The position numbers and the translations under genes were made by a program. This document shows, piece by piece, positions 1 to 10,270 of a stretch of DNA of 64,000 bases (its first letter is position 1; each line of letters starts with the position of its first letter). The stretch is taken from the NCBI GenBank assembly GCA_030704615.1, contig CM060734.1, positions 59,100,042 through 59,164,041 of the forward strand, read 5' to 3'. The notes under the pieces were generated by a model. It made no database searches and had not been told where the DNA came from. It worked only from the letters and a program-made list of their open reading frames with translations. This DNA is from Takakia lepidozioides (Eukaryota > Streptophyta > Takakiopsida > Takakiales > Takakiaceae).

Positions 1-129
1 AAAGAAACAAGAAAGAGAGGGGGTCACAAAGCTCATGGCCTGCTAAGACCATGCTGACACGGAAGGGGTGCGGGGGAGGAGGGAAAAGAGAGCCCCCGGG
101 AGACAGATCGCGGGGAGAAAAGAAAAAAA

Positions 130-216
130 AGAAAAGCAAAACAACATTGCATCGCGATTTGATCCCGCGGTGCGTCACGACACATTCTACGCCCTTACCA
201 CTAGACTACTCCTAAA
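130..216 (-). repeat. tRNA-like box A/box B pair, possible SINE head
   Basis: Read on the minus strand, TAGTCTAGTGG (208-198) fits the pol III box A consensus, and GATCAAATC (164-156) fits box B (GWTCRANNC). The 33-nt gap between them is the spacing found in tRNAs and tRNA-derived SINEs. The T-arm would pair poorly, so this is not a functional tRNA gene. A SINE remnant is the better reading. No tail or target duplication was identified. Confidence 0.35.
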
Positions 217-258
217 ATTCAATAACCTTCTCCTGTAAGATTATATTTAAGGTGATAT

Positions 259-300
259 AAACCCCCCTCTATATGTATAATGTTGTACATGGAGGGGTTT
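259..300. repeat. Imperfect hairpin
   Basis: AAACCCCCCTCTATATGTA (259-277) is followed after 6 nt by TGTACATGGAGGGGTTT (284-300), its near-perfect reverse complement. It sits in non-coding sequence and no function is evident. Confidence 0.5.
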
Positions 301-715
301 AAAATACCCCCTCCTGTGCACGCACGTGGCTGGTACATATTGGCTGGAGTGCACCCCCCAGGTTCGCCATAAAATGGCATGGTTGTTTGTGAAACCCCCG
401 TGGACAGCTACAGAAGTATATATAGGGAGTAGTAACCCCGAGAACGGTGCAAGCCCGTTGGTGACCAAAAACTAGTGAGTAAGCGTGCGAGCCGGAAAGC
501 GACCAAAAAGTGGGGAGCTGTTCTGGACTGCCAAGTACCAAAGGGAATTCCCGCTGGGTCCAAATCGATGGAGGGTTCTTTGGGAGATCAAAGGGGGACC
601 GTTATGCCCCGGTGAGCAGCCGAAGCTCCAAGTTGGCCCGGCGGCCAGGTTGGGAGTTAGGCGCGCATCAAAGCGAGTAACTATGACTTGAGGGGGAGCT
701 TACCGAAGTGAGGTG

Positions 716-873
716 CGCGACAGTCGGGCTGTGACAAGCTGTGATAGGCTTTGTATAACTGTCTAAAGCCCTTAAAACCTGCGCTTGTCACCCCTAAGGC
801 TCCTGTTGGTCTCAGTCTGTGCAAAAATTAAGGGTACCCCACAGAACCCCTATAAATGTGTCTAAGTCCCAGA
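716..873 (-). repeat. Partial 3' LTR of Gypsy element 1
   Basis: Bases 745-873 match 10,092-10,217 closely. Shared landmarks are the CCCTTAAAAC core, a CTCAGTCTGTGCAAAAATTA block and the GTGTCTAAGTCC end. On the minus strand the LTR begins TGTCTGGGACTTAG and is preceded by purine-rich AGAGGGA, as expected for a polypurine tract. Only about 155 bp remain; the rest is missing or replaced. Confidence 0.7.
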
Positions 874-2819
874 CATCCCTCTAACAGCCTGTCACAGCCC
901 GTCACAGCCCCCAAGGCCACCGGCACAGCCCCTCACAGCCCATCACAACCCCCAAGGCCACAGGGACAGCCCGTCATAGCCCCATCCATGGCCGCTCTGG
1001 CAGTTTAGCCATTTCTCCAAAGGGTTTAGCCACGCCAAGCTAGGGGTTGAGTCTCTTGGACTCTAGGCTTCTTTGCACCGAGCTATGGCGGCTGTGAGGA
1101 AATCAGCAAGGTATTCTTGCTCTTTCGGCTCCCACACACCACCAATAGTAGCCCTAAGCCATGAGGTGGTTGCCACAAACCAAGCCTTCTTTCTCACTTA
1201 GCCTCCCCAAACACGCCACTAAACTCAATGGCAAACAACCAAGCCTTGTTGGTTTCCAGCCCTTGTGAGCACTCATTCAAGCACTCTCCTTGGCCATAGC
1301 ATCTGTCTTAGAGCCTATTCCAGCCCCCTACACCTGTCACTTCAAGAGCCATGCTCTATCTAGGCTCGGGGTTGAAACCCCAACTCACATATGCCCTACA
1401 AGTGTTTTTCTTTCACCCAAGTGGGAACCAGCCCTAGCCCTTCCATTCTAGCTCTCTAAAGCTTGAAAACAAAAGCCTAATGGACTGAAGGCATGCTCCA
1501 CACATGCCCCACTCTCACCACAAGAGAATCAGCTCCTTTGCTTTTCTTGCACCTACCAACTTGAAAATACAAGCTTCAGCGGGCTGAAAGCATGCTCCAC
1601 ACATGCCCTACGGGGAAACCGGCCCCTTCTTTCCTTTCTTGCACTCCCACACCTGAAAGTACAAGCCTTCACCAGGCTGATAGCATGCTCCACACATGCA
1701 TTGCCCTCACATAAGGGAAGTCAGCCCTTCCCTCTTCCTTGCTTGCCCTCCAAGCTTGAAGATGGAAGCTTCAATAAGCTGAATACATGCTCCACACATG
1801 CAACCTCTTCACACAAGAGATATCAGCCCCCTATATTGGCTCCTTGGCTCCTTGGCTCCTTGATGCTCTCTAAGACAAGACTAAGCACTCCACAGCCCTT
1901 GCCAAGCTCCTGAAACCCTAAGGCTTATATTTCCAACCACAAGACACTCCTCTTGTGGTGCAAGAGCTTTTCTTCCAAGCTCTGAAACCCTAGGTACACA
2001 TTCCATGGCCTTGTCGCACCTCTTACCTCATGTTCCAGCCCTGCTCTTGCCATGACAAGAGCCCTCTCAATGCTGCAGCTCGAGATTGAAACCCAATCTC
2101 AACATCCTCCACAAATTGCACTGATTTGCCCCAAGCCAAATCAGCCCTTTCGCTTGGTCTTGCAATCTTTCACACAATGAAAGCTCGCATTCCCAAGTCT
2201 AGTTCTCAGCTTTGCCACCAAAGCCACTATAACCTGCTCTTGACTGGTCCTCTTCTCAATCGTGCTTGCTCATGCATGAACACAATCTAAAACCATCAAG
2301 GTGCTCTAGAATTACCTGCAGCATGGTGCTTTCATCTCTGAAGCTGAAGATCGAATGCCAAGGTCTACCACCTCGTAACCCACATCGCCTCCGCTTCTAA
2401 GAACCAAGGGCTCCACGGTGCTCCTTGCATAACAACCTGGTTTCCCTCATCCTCAAGCAAAAACCACAAGTGCTACAAATAACTCTGGCACTCACAGATG
2501 CGAGCTGACCTTTCTCGAGTGATAAAGAAGAAGAAGAAGAGCACAAGCTCATGAGAGCTCACAAAGCTGAAGCATAAACTCATGCATATATAACCTCATC
2601 ACTCAAATACAAGTCAAGCCAAGTGCACCCCACACCATGGGGAATCCACACTACGGCGCCATAGCTAGGCGCGGTGAGGCTCAACTCGAGAAAGATGAGC
2701 CTCCTGCGCTTGCCGTGAAGATAACCACTCCAGGGCCTAAATCTGCCTTGACCCTTGGATTGACACTTGGGCCAATCCCAAATGTCAATATGTAAAAGCT
2801 AGCTATTTCCTAGCTAGTT
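874..2819 (-). other. 3' non-coding internal region of Gypsy element 1
   Basis: About 1.9 kb lies between the integrase end and the 3' LTR with no open frame worth calling. The part next to the LTR (880-990) is made of CAGCCCGTCACAGCCC-type repeats. These are the reverse complement of GGCTGTG repeats inside the LTR itself. A four-unit array of about 98 bp lies at 1,441-1,860. Long non-coding regions here are common in plant Tat/Athila-type elements. Confidence 0.6.
1441..1860. repeat. Degenerate tandem array, four units of 93-102 bp
   Basis: The block ATGCTCCACACATGC recurs at about 1,491, 1,590, 1,683 and 1,785. Each copy is followed by an ACAAGAGAAATCAGCCC-like stretch and preceded by a CTTGAAAAYACAAGCTTCA-like stretch. 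The units have diverged by point changes and small indels. The array lies wholly inside the Gypsy 3' non-coding region. Confidence 0.75.
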
Positions 2820-3898
2820 TCACACTAGTGGTAAAAAAAACTTGACAATCTTCTGTATGACATAAGGTCCTTTCCATGGTGATTTAAGCTTAGAAGCTTT
2901 AATCTTCCCCTTCTTTTGCAACCACAAAACCAAATCTCCCGTCTTAAAAGTCTTTAATTTCCCTTCATCAAATTGATCCTTCCTCTTCATCTGAATTCTA
3001 GTCATGTTGTCAGCTGCATCTGCACGTACTTCTTCCACATGGTATAATTCATGTTTCCTGACCTTAATTGAATCTTCCAATTCCTTCTCCTTCCCCATTC
3101 AGTTCTCATGGTAGGTAACAAAAACTCCACTGGAAGTAAAGCTTCCATACCATAAACTAATTGGAATGGTATATACTTAGTGATGACTTTATATGAAGTC
3201 CTGTATGACCACAAACCTGTCAGCAGCTTTGTATCCCAATCTGTTCTGTTCGCATTGACTATCTTAGCCAAGATAGTACATAGTATTTTGTTGGTAGCCT
3301 CTGCCTGTCCATTACCCTGTGGGTAATAGGTTGTACTCTTCCTATGCACAATCATGAACTCCTTAGTCAAGAGTTCTATGGTCTCATTAATGAAGTGACT
3401 TCCCTGGTCACTGATAAATTCCAGAGGACAGCCAAATCGTGTAAGTATGTTCTCATACATGAACCTGGCTGTGGACTTAGCTATGTTGTCCCTCAGAGCT
3501 TTAGCTTCCACCCACTTTGTAGTATAATCAGTGGCTATGATTATATACTTGTTCTGTGTATTCTTGGCTGGTGGATTAATTGGTCCAACAAAGTCTAGTC
3601 CCCATTTCTGAAATGGTTCAGTAGGCATTGTAGGATGCAAAGCCATCTTCCCAGATCTCTGCAATGGTCCTAGCCTCTGACACTCATCACAAGTTTTACA
3701 ATACTTGTGTACATCCTTGAACAAAGTAGGCCACCAGTAACCTGCAAGTAGTATTCTTCTACTGGTAGTCTCTTCTCCAAAATGACCTCCCGCCACTCCT
3801 TTATTAACTTCCTCCAAAACTTTATTTACTTCATGGTGGTACAAGCATCGTTTCAGTACTCCATCAGGTCCTAGCTTATACATTCTGCCCCCTACCAT
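2820..3898 (-). pseudogene. Gypsy integrase
   Basis: Integrase inserts the cDNA copy of the element into host DNA. Residues visible in order are an HHCC zinc-binding domain (GGHFG, then CKTCDEC), the first catalytic Asp in GLDFVGP, the second in SDQGSHF, and the catalytic Glu in GQAEATNK, so the DDE triad is present. A frameshift near 3,100 moves the C-terminus (2,820-3,098) into another frame. That part holds KTGDLVLW and a WKGPYVI GPY/F-type core. No chromodomain follows. The frame is closed from RNase H by stops between 3,899 and 4,006. Confidence 0.88.
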
Positions 3899-4006
3899 AG
3901 TATAAGGTAGAGCCTTGATAACAATTCTCTTTCTCTACTCCTTCCCATAACTCGGTAGGCACTGACCATGAGTAAGGTAGTATCTGATTGGCCACTGCCA
4001 ATCTAA

Positions 4007-5528
4007 CTAGTCAACTGCACTTCCCTGCACCTCTATTGCAAATAAACTCGCATCTGGTAATTGGTTGTCTACTCCTGTGGTTGGCTCTCCTGTTGATAGG
4101 CGTGACAAATGATCTGCCACAAGATGCAATCGACCAGGCTTGTACACAACCTCAAACTCAAACTCGTGCAAGATTATCAACCATCTTGCTATCCTTCCAC
4201 TTATCAGAGGTTTGTTCACCAGATATATCAGAGCCTGGTGATCCACATAAAACATAAACTTCCTTCCCAATAGGTAATGCCTGAATTTCTTTACTGCATA
4301 AATCATTGCCAGTGCTTCTCTTTCCGTTGTGCTATAGTTCTTTTCAGCACTGTTCATCAACATGCTAGTATAGTACACAGGTGAATCTATCTTTCCTGTA
4401 ACATTTTGGGCTAACACTGCTCCCAACGCTTCTCCTGAGGCATCACAGTGAACATGAAATACTTCATGCCAGTGAGGGTTAATCAACACAGGTGTAGTTG
4501 TTAATGATAATATAAGTTCCTCTAAAGCCTTTTGACATTTAGCTGTCCATGCAAACACTGCATCTTTCTTCAGAAGCTTCTTCAATGGTGCTGCTATCTG
4601 TGCATACCGCCTGACAAATCTTCTGTAATAATTGGTTTGTCCCAGGAATCTCCTTAGACTCTTAACATTTACTGGGGGTGGAGAGGCTTTAATGGCCTCT
4701 GTCTTTTTGGGATCCACAAGAAGTCCCTTCTTACACACAATGTGTCCCAAAAGCACCCCTGAGTTCACACAGAAAGTACACTTCTCTGGATTCAGGCCCA
4801 GACCTCTCATCCTGCATCTGGCCAAACATAACTCCAATTTATGCAAGTGCTCACTCTTAGAGCTGTACACACTGAAATCATCCAAGAACACCTGCATGAA
4901 ATCATCCAGATACTCCTGAAAAGATTCACTTATCACTCTCTGAAAATTGCTGGTGCAGGCATGACTTTGTATGCATAAGCACCCAGTCTGTGATGAAAGC
5001 TGTCTTTCCCTGGTCTTCTTCTGCCACTTGCACTTGATTATAACCACTGAAGCCATCCATGAATGAGTACATCTCATGGCCTGCCACAGTGTCCAATACC
5101 GCTTCTGTGAATGGCAAAGGGAAATGATCTTTCTTCATACAAGCATTCAACTTCTTGTAGTTCACACAAACTCTCAGTTTACCATTCTTCTTGGGAATTA
5201 TCACAATGGGTGACAACCAAGTTGTATACTCTATCGGGTATATAAACTTAGCCTCAGCCAACTTCTTGATCTCTTCTCCAACCTTCTGTGCATAGTTGGG
5301 ATTCATTCTGTATCTTGCCTTTTTGATTGGTACTGACCCTGGTTCCAGTTCAATCTTATGCTGACAGATCTCAGGTGGTATCCCTTTCAGATCCTTGTAG
5401 CTCCAAGCAAATACATCCCTGTATTTGATGAACAGACTCTTTGCTTCCTCAAAGAATTCTGGCTCCAAATCAGCCCCTACCTTCACCATCCTTGGTTCCT
5501 CTTCAGTTCCCACATTCACTTCTCTCAC
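4007..5528 (-). pseudogene. Gypsy reverse transcriptase and RNase H
   Basis: This copies element RNA to DNA and removes the RNA strand. The RT fingers and palm lie in the upstream frame (5,528-4,926: KKNGKLRVCVNYKKLN, then FMDGFSGYNQ). After a frameshift near 4,930-5,080 the downstream frame carries the active-site pair in FLDDFSVY, then LGHIVCKKGL and RRFLGQTNYYRRF. RNase H follows with CDASGEALGAVLAQ, TEREALAMIYAVKKFRHYL, VDHQAL and ADHLSRL. All catalytic landmarks are recognisable; the frame break makes it non-functional as it stands. Confidence 0.9.
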
Positions 5529-5549
5529 CTGCTCATCAACTGTGATTGT

Positions 5550-6386
5550 CTAACCAGTCACCACTTCATCCTGTATACTTACAGTGGCTGGTTCTTCTAG
5601 GATTTCCGTTTCTCCCTCTCTTTCTTCATAGAAATGTGGTGGGTAACTACTTGTTTCCCCCTCAATTGGTGTTGCTGTCACTACTCCACAGCAAATACTT
5701 TTTAAACAACTGAGGCCTTCCAATTGCATCTCTGTAATCTGCTCCCACTCTGGGTGTGCTTCGAACAAGGTAGCTTCCTGCTCCTCATCCAGTCCTTCTT
5801 TCCAGTCATATTCCCTGACCCCTCGTGGTCTTCTCGTAGCAGATAATCTTTTAGATTTCTTGGTGGTGATTTGTATCTTGTGCAACCCATCATGCATAGT
5901 TAGTAACTGTGAATTCCAGTCATGGGATACCCTGGCCTGTTTCAGCCACGGTCGACCCAACAATAAGGAATAAGCTTCCATGACTTCGTCCATTTTCAAC
6001 ACAGTTACTGTGATCTTAAAGATCATCTTTTGAATCTGTATCTTAACTCCTCTTATCAATCCCAATGGCTGAACACTCCTTTGATCTGCCATTGTTACTG
6101 TAAATGGGGCTGGTTTCATGTTATTTAGACCAAGCTTCTGCCTCAATTGGTCTGTCATGATATTCACTCCAGAGCCTCCATCTATCAGTACATCAGTTAG
6201 TTCTGTGCTTCCAATTCTCAATTGGATTACTGGCATAGAATCATCAAAGTCCATGACTGTTTCTCGCCCTTCCGGCTTCACATTATAACTGGTCACCTTG
6301 CTGTTTAGGTCTGTGTTCCCTGCCACATGGGCAATTCGATTGATTGCTTGATACAGCCTGTGTCTACAATAAGGTGCCACAGCCAA
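5550..6386 (-). pseudogene. Gypsy aspartic protease region
   Basis: This is the retropepsin-like protease that would mature the polyprotein. The catalytic triad is in VLIDGGSGVNIMTD, where plant Gypsy proteases often have D-G/S-G-A/S. It is followed by a flap and a LLGRPWL element typical of the second strand of the fold. The frame ends about 20 nt before the RT frame. An acidic linker that binds no recognisable ligand precedes RT. Confidence 0.8.
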
Positions 6387-6452
6387 TAGCTATCCAATGG
6401 TAATCTCCACTTTGGACTGGCATATCACTTCAGCCAAAGTCCCTTCCTTACT

Positions 6453-7004
6453 CTACACTTCTGCAGCTTCTTTCTTCCCTTCTTCCTCACTCACTTCCTC
6501 TTCTCTTTCAGAGTATGAGGAATCTTCCATAGGAATATCAGTACTCTTCTGCATTTCCCTTATGGTATCTGCCACTTCCTTGTGCAGTTCCTTTTCATTT
6601 CTCCAAGCTTCATCATCTTCCGGCACATCACCGCCCTCTTCATTATCATCAATTTTCTCTTCTACTGGAGGTATTAATTTGGCTTTACTTCTGGTTACTA
6701 TCATTGTACTTACTTCTGGTACTACACATGGCCTAACCATGTGAGCTGCCACCACTGGCCCCTCATTCACAGGAGCTTTCATCTCATTCTGGTGTCTGAT
6801 CCAGAATGGACAGGCTGTCTTGCGATGTCCTGCTTGAGTACAATAGTAACACAGTTCTTCCCCATTAGGTCCTCGCCCTTGGTCTGTTCTGGGATTGTTT
6901 CTGTAATCCTGATTCGCTGGCTGGTAATTCCCCCTTGGATTACCCTGATAGTTGCTTCTGGAATTTCCCTGGTAATTCCCTCTTGGATTACCTCTCCTTT
7001 CCAT
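6453..7004 (-). pseudogene. Gag C-terminal fragment with third CCHC knuckle
   Basis: The segment opens with Arg/Asn/Gly-rich repeats (RGNYQGN-like), followed by one zinc knuckle, CYYCTQAGHRKTAC, and then a long acidic Glu-rich tail leading to protease. It is the nucleocapsid-protease linker. It lies one frame away from the gag segment upstream because of a break near 7,000-7,070. Confidence 0.7.
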
Positions 7005-7067
7005 GCCGTTGTTATAACCATCAGGCCTACCATAGTGGTCCTGATCACTGTTTCTTCTTGGCTGGGG

Positions 7068-8711
7068 CTACACTTGATGCACCCTTACTTGCCTATGTTC
7101 TCTTGTTGCTGTCCTTTTGTTGTAGTAACAATTCTCAGTAGAATGGTTATCCATTTTACAGATAGTACAGTGTTTCTCCTTCATGTGGCATTCAGTGGTG
7201 GTATGGCCTTCATTCTGGCATTTAGCACACCAAACACCCTTCCTCCAATGTGTTGCAGCCTCTGTGGCATACATTTTCAAGATTTCTTCTAATCTTTTCT
7301 CATAATTATCCCTCTTCATCTTTTCCTTCCTTTTACTCTTCCTCCTATGCTCCAGCTCTTCTTCCACATCTGACTCATCCTCAGAGTCCTCATCATCTCT
7401 TTTCTCTCTCCTGAGCATTCCCAATTGCTCAATTCTGTTTGTTGTTTCAAATGCCTCCTCCACTGTATTGTGGGGTAACATATCCACTTTCTTTTGCAAC
7501 TCTGGTCTTAGTCCATTCACAAATCAAGCCTTCTGTAACCCTGGTGCTGGTACAGCAGCCAGCTTTTTCATCATCAATTCCATCTTTTCCATATACTCTT
7601 CAACAGTTTCATGCTTCTTTTGCTTTAACTGTTGTAAACTTCCATACACTTCATCCTCAGTTTTACTGGTCCTGAACCTATTTCGGAACGTTGTATTCAA
7701 GCCATTCCAGGTTAGGAAATGCTTATCAGGGAATCTTGCATACCATTCACTGGCTTTCTTTATAAGTGAACAAGGAAACAGTCTCATCTTGGCATCATCG
7801 CCATTCTCATTGTTCACTATACACATGTGCTCAAATTGGCTAATGTGTACATCAAGATCCATTTTTCCTGAATATATTGGTTGTAACGCCATCTGTGGCC
7901 CTACCCCCTGCCCACTGACAGGTGTTGGCCCTTTGGCTGATGCCGGTCCTTGAGTTATTGTGGTAGTTGTGGTGGTTCCTCTACCAAGTGCTGGCCCGTG
8001 AGCACTCCCTGCTCCTGGCCTCACTATATTCACAGTATTCCCAGCTCCAGTTGCGCTACTTCCCACACTCCCTGTCCCCCCAGAGCAAGATCTAGGTCTT
8101 CCGCCTGATCCCTCTGAGCCGACACCTTTGTTGGCCTGTGATCCAAGTGCTCCACTTGATCCAGGTCCAACGGGTTGGGATGTCCTGGTTGTAGTCTCAA
8201 CCTCAGCTGTTGGGTCTACTTCTTCATATTCGTCATCTTCCAATTTCTTCTCCATGTTTTCATCTTCCAAGTTCTGCCCTTGGGTTTTTTCTTCTTCACT
8301 CATGTAACTAACTTGTAATGGTGTTGGAGAGTTTGAACTCTCCGTTGGCTCTGCCACATCATCTTCTGTTTCAGAAACTGGAGTTCCTGCTTTTGGTGTT
8401 CCATGCCAACTCTTATCAAAGATTTCTGTCAAATCTTTTATCCAGGGATGTACCTCAGATCTTTCACTTCGTGGTTGATCTTCTTCTTGTACCAATTCCC
8501 TTAATATTTCTTGCAAAGAAAAAGAAGGTGTGGTATCCAACTCTAGTTCTTCCGGTATGGGTGATGTACTCCCTGATCTTAATGGTGTGAGAGGTCCAGA
8601 TGATTCCCCAATGTCTATTCTTCTCTCCCAAAGGTATGGATAATTAGCTTTCAGATAACTTTCTTTTTTTGCTGAATATCTCTGGAGTCTAGCTTCTCTT
8701 TCATCACTCAT
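7068..8711 (-). pseudogene. Gypsy gag (capsid and two CCHC knuckles)
   Basis: Gag builds the virus-like particle. It starts MSDEREARLQRYSAK (8,711). An acidic Thr/Ser/Gly-rich middle follows, then a retrotransposon-gag core (ISQFEHMC, MRLFPCSLIKKASEWYARF, ETVEEYMEKMELMMKKL). After a frame change at 7,520-7,524 come MNGLRPELQKKVDML and two knuckles, CAKCQNEGHTTTEC and CTICKMDNHSTENC (CX2CX4HX4C). The same protein, also broken, is repeated in element 2 at 13,011-14,575. Confidence 0.85.
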
Positions 8712-8739
8712 GTCCCATATCTTTCATTTCTTTAATGTG

Positions 8740-9484
8740 GCAATAACTAAAACTCTCTTCTTTAGTATCTCTCGTATATGCCTGGGTTTCTTTCAAGCTT
8801 CAATGCACCCTTGGCTATACTAGAAGTCTCCGTTACCATATAACCATATGGTAAACAAGTCTGAAAAGCTGTTCTTGGTGTGAGTTTGATCCACAGAATA
8901 TCCTTTGGAATTCAATTCTTTACCAGTACAAGCTCCTCATGCATATGAGTGTAAACATTCACTTTTCTTTCCTCCCAGCTTTCAAACTCTACTCGCTTGA
9001 TGGATAGCAATGCTATCACATAAACCAGTGTTGGTAACCAATGTGCTCTTCCTCTACAAGCCACCTAATAAATCTTTATCACTCATTTCTCCAGACCCCA
9101 CTCAGGGTCAGCATCATGCACTCTCTTAAGAATGTATTCTTTACAACCGTCTGGCAATTCCAAGAGCCTCTGAAAGAATTGTTTAGACAATCTTTCCTTC
9201 TCAGTCCCACAGGGAATTTGATTCACATCAAATTCTTTAATTCTCCAACCACCATGATCCCACCAGATGCCTGTCACATCTGGTTGTTCATGACTTAGTT
9301 CCCCAGTATGGTCGCCAAATGTTGCGCGGCTTTTACTCATCCATCCCTTCACTATCCGAGGTCGAAACTCCAAGATAGAAGAGTTGGATATCTCTAAGCA
9401 CTCAGCCCGCTCAGAACAATCAGTCATGACCGCAGCTAGTGAATCATGGTTGTGCTTCCGGTTCGTATTTCTTATTGCCTTCAT
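8740..9484 (-). pseudogene. ORF0 upstream of gag (uncharacterised), broken
   Basis: An extra reading frame lies between the 5' LTR and gag. The open part (9,484-9,083) contains MTDCSERAECLEI, GIWWDHGGWRIKEFDVNQI and LLELPDGCKEYILKRVHDAD. It stops after GLEK where the sister copy at 14,596-15,291 reads on for another 110 residues. I recognise no domain. Conservation in two diverged copies suggests it was translated. It could be a gag N-terminal extension or a separate protein. Confidence 0.55.
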
Positions 9485-9599
9485 GCTAGCAAATTTACGT
9501 TACCGTGTATACTTAAGCATCAGTTTGCTCCTTTAACTATCAGATTCCATTCACTCCACAGCTTCACTCAAGTCTCTCTACACAGTGTGATTGTATCGA

Positions 9600-10217
9600 A
9601 CAATAATTAGATTAAGAATCGTCAGGTATCGTGTCTATGCCATTGTGTCTCTAATCTACCCTCCTATATAATCCTATAGCTTGTACGAACTAAATCGCAA
9701 TCGCGTCATCCTCTTCTCTTCTGTGGAATCATCATCCCTGTACTCCAAGATCGTGCCCTCTGTCCGACCTCCTCCTGTGATGTCTAAGAAGAAGTCATCC
9801 CCCAAAAAGTCCCCGTTCTCGGTTTTATCTACCTACAAGCTGTTCTAACCGCCTGGCTAACTAACCGTCACCCCTGAAGTAACATTTTCCCTCTACAGAT
9901 ATCGTTTCCACACAGTCATTCCATTTCCATGATAACCGTTCCCTCTGTACTGTGACGGCTGTGCAAAACTGTGTTGGGCTGTGTGAAGCTGTATCGGGCT
10001 GTGCAAAGCTGTGTCGGGCTGTGTATAGTTGTGTTGGACTGTGACGGGCTGTGACAAGCTGTGACTGGCTGTGTATAGCTCTGTTAGACTGTGACTGACC
10101 GTCTAACCCCCTTAAAACATGCGCTTGCCACCCCTAAGGCTCATGTTGGTCTCAGTCTGTGCAAAAATTAAGGGTAGCCCACAGAACCCGTAAATGTGTC
10201 TAAGTCCTAGACAGCAG
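9600..10217 (-). repeat. 5' LTR of Gypsy element 1 (inner edge approximate)
   Basis: The outer edge is clear: on the minus strand it begins TGTCTAGGACTTAGACAC at 10,217, matching the 3' LTR start at 873 and the element 2 LTR start at about 16,183. The inner edge is not resolved, since I found no convincing primer-binding site. The LTR contains a run of GGCTGTG-based repeats (about 9,950-10,100). Confidence 0.65.
9950..10105. repeat. Degenerate GGCTGTG tandem repeats inside LTR
   Basis: A 9-18-nt motif of the form GTGTCGGGCTGTG / GTGACAAGCTGTG is repeated about a dozen times. The same repeats occur in the truncated 3' LTR (718-760) and, expanded, in the element 2 LTR (15,830-16,060). Confidence 0.75.
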
Positions 10218-10270
10218 AGTGATGGTCGACATATTCAGTTAGTTAGTCTTGTTTCCAATCTTATTGCAGA

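Larger units (their letters stand above)
1..715. other. Non-coding segment of unknown origin at window start
   Basis: No gene is recognisable here. The segment has purine-rich low-complexity stretches (1-135), a tRNA-like pol III promoter pair on the minus strand (156-208) and a hairpin (259-300). It ends where recognisable Gypsy LTR sequence starts, near 716. The short open frames have no domain signature and I do not call them. A TATA-like stretch lies near 417-424, but no gene follows it. Confidence 0.4.
716..10217 (-). mobile_element. Gypsy LTR retrotransposon, element 1 (degenerate, 3' LTR truncated)
   Basis: On the minus strand the order is 5' LTR (from 10,217 down), ORF0, gag with CCHC knuckles, aspartic protease, RT, RNase H and integrase, then a 1.9-kb non-coding tail, a polypurine-like AGAGGGA and the 3' LTR start near 873. 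Protease-RT-RNase H-integrase order is diagnostic of Ty3/Gypsy. There is no chromodomain after the GPY/F-like integrase tail, and the RT active site reads LDDFSVY, which is closer to the Tat/Athila side than to chromoviruses. The LTRs share the start TGTCTRGGACTTAGACAC. The 3' LTR loses similarity below about 716, so that end is broken. Frameshifts separate most domains, so the copy is not autonomous. Confidence 0.9.

Noticed and set aside
130-216. A functional tRNA gene
   Set aside because: The acceptor and T stems do not pair properly although the promoter boxes fit.
2822-2845. CACTAGTGGTAAAAAAAAC as a CACTA terminus
   Set aside because: It sits at the end of Gypsy integrase, with no subterminal repeats and no partner end.
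6397-7292. Plus-strand frames of 115-183 codons
   Set aside because: They are antisense to the gag-protease region of Gypsy element 1.
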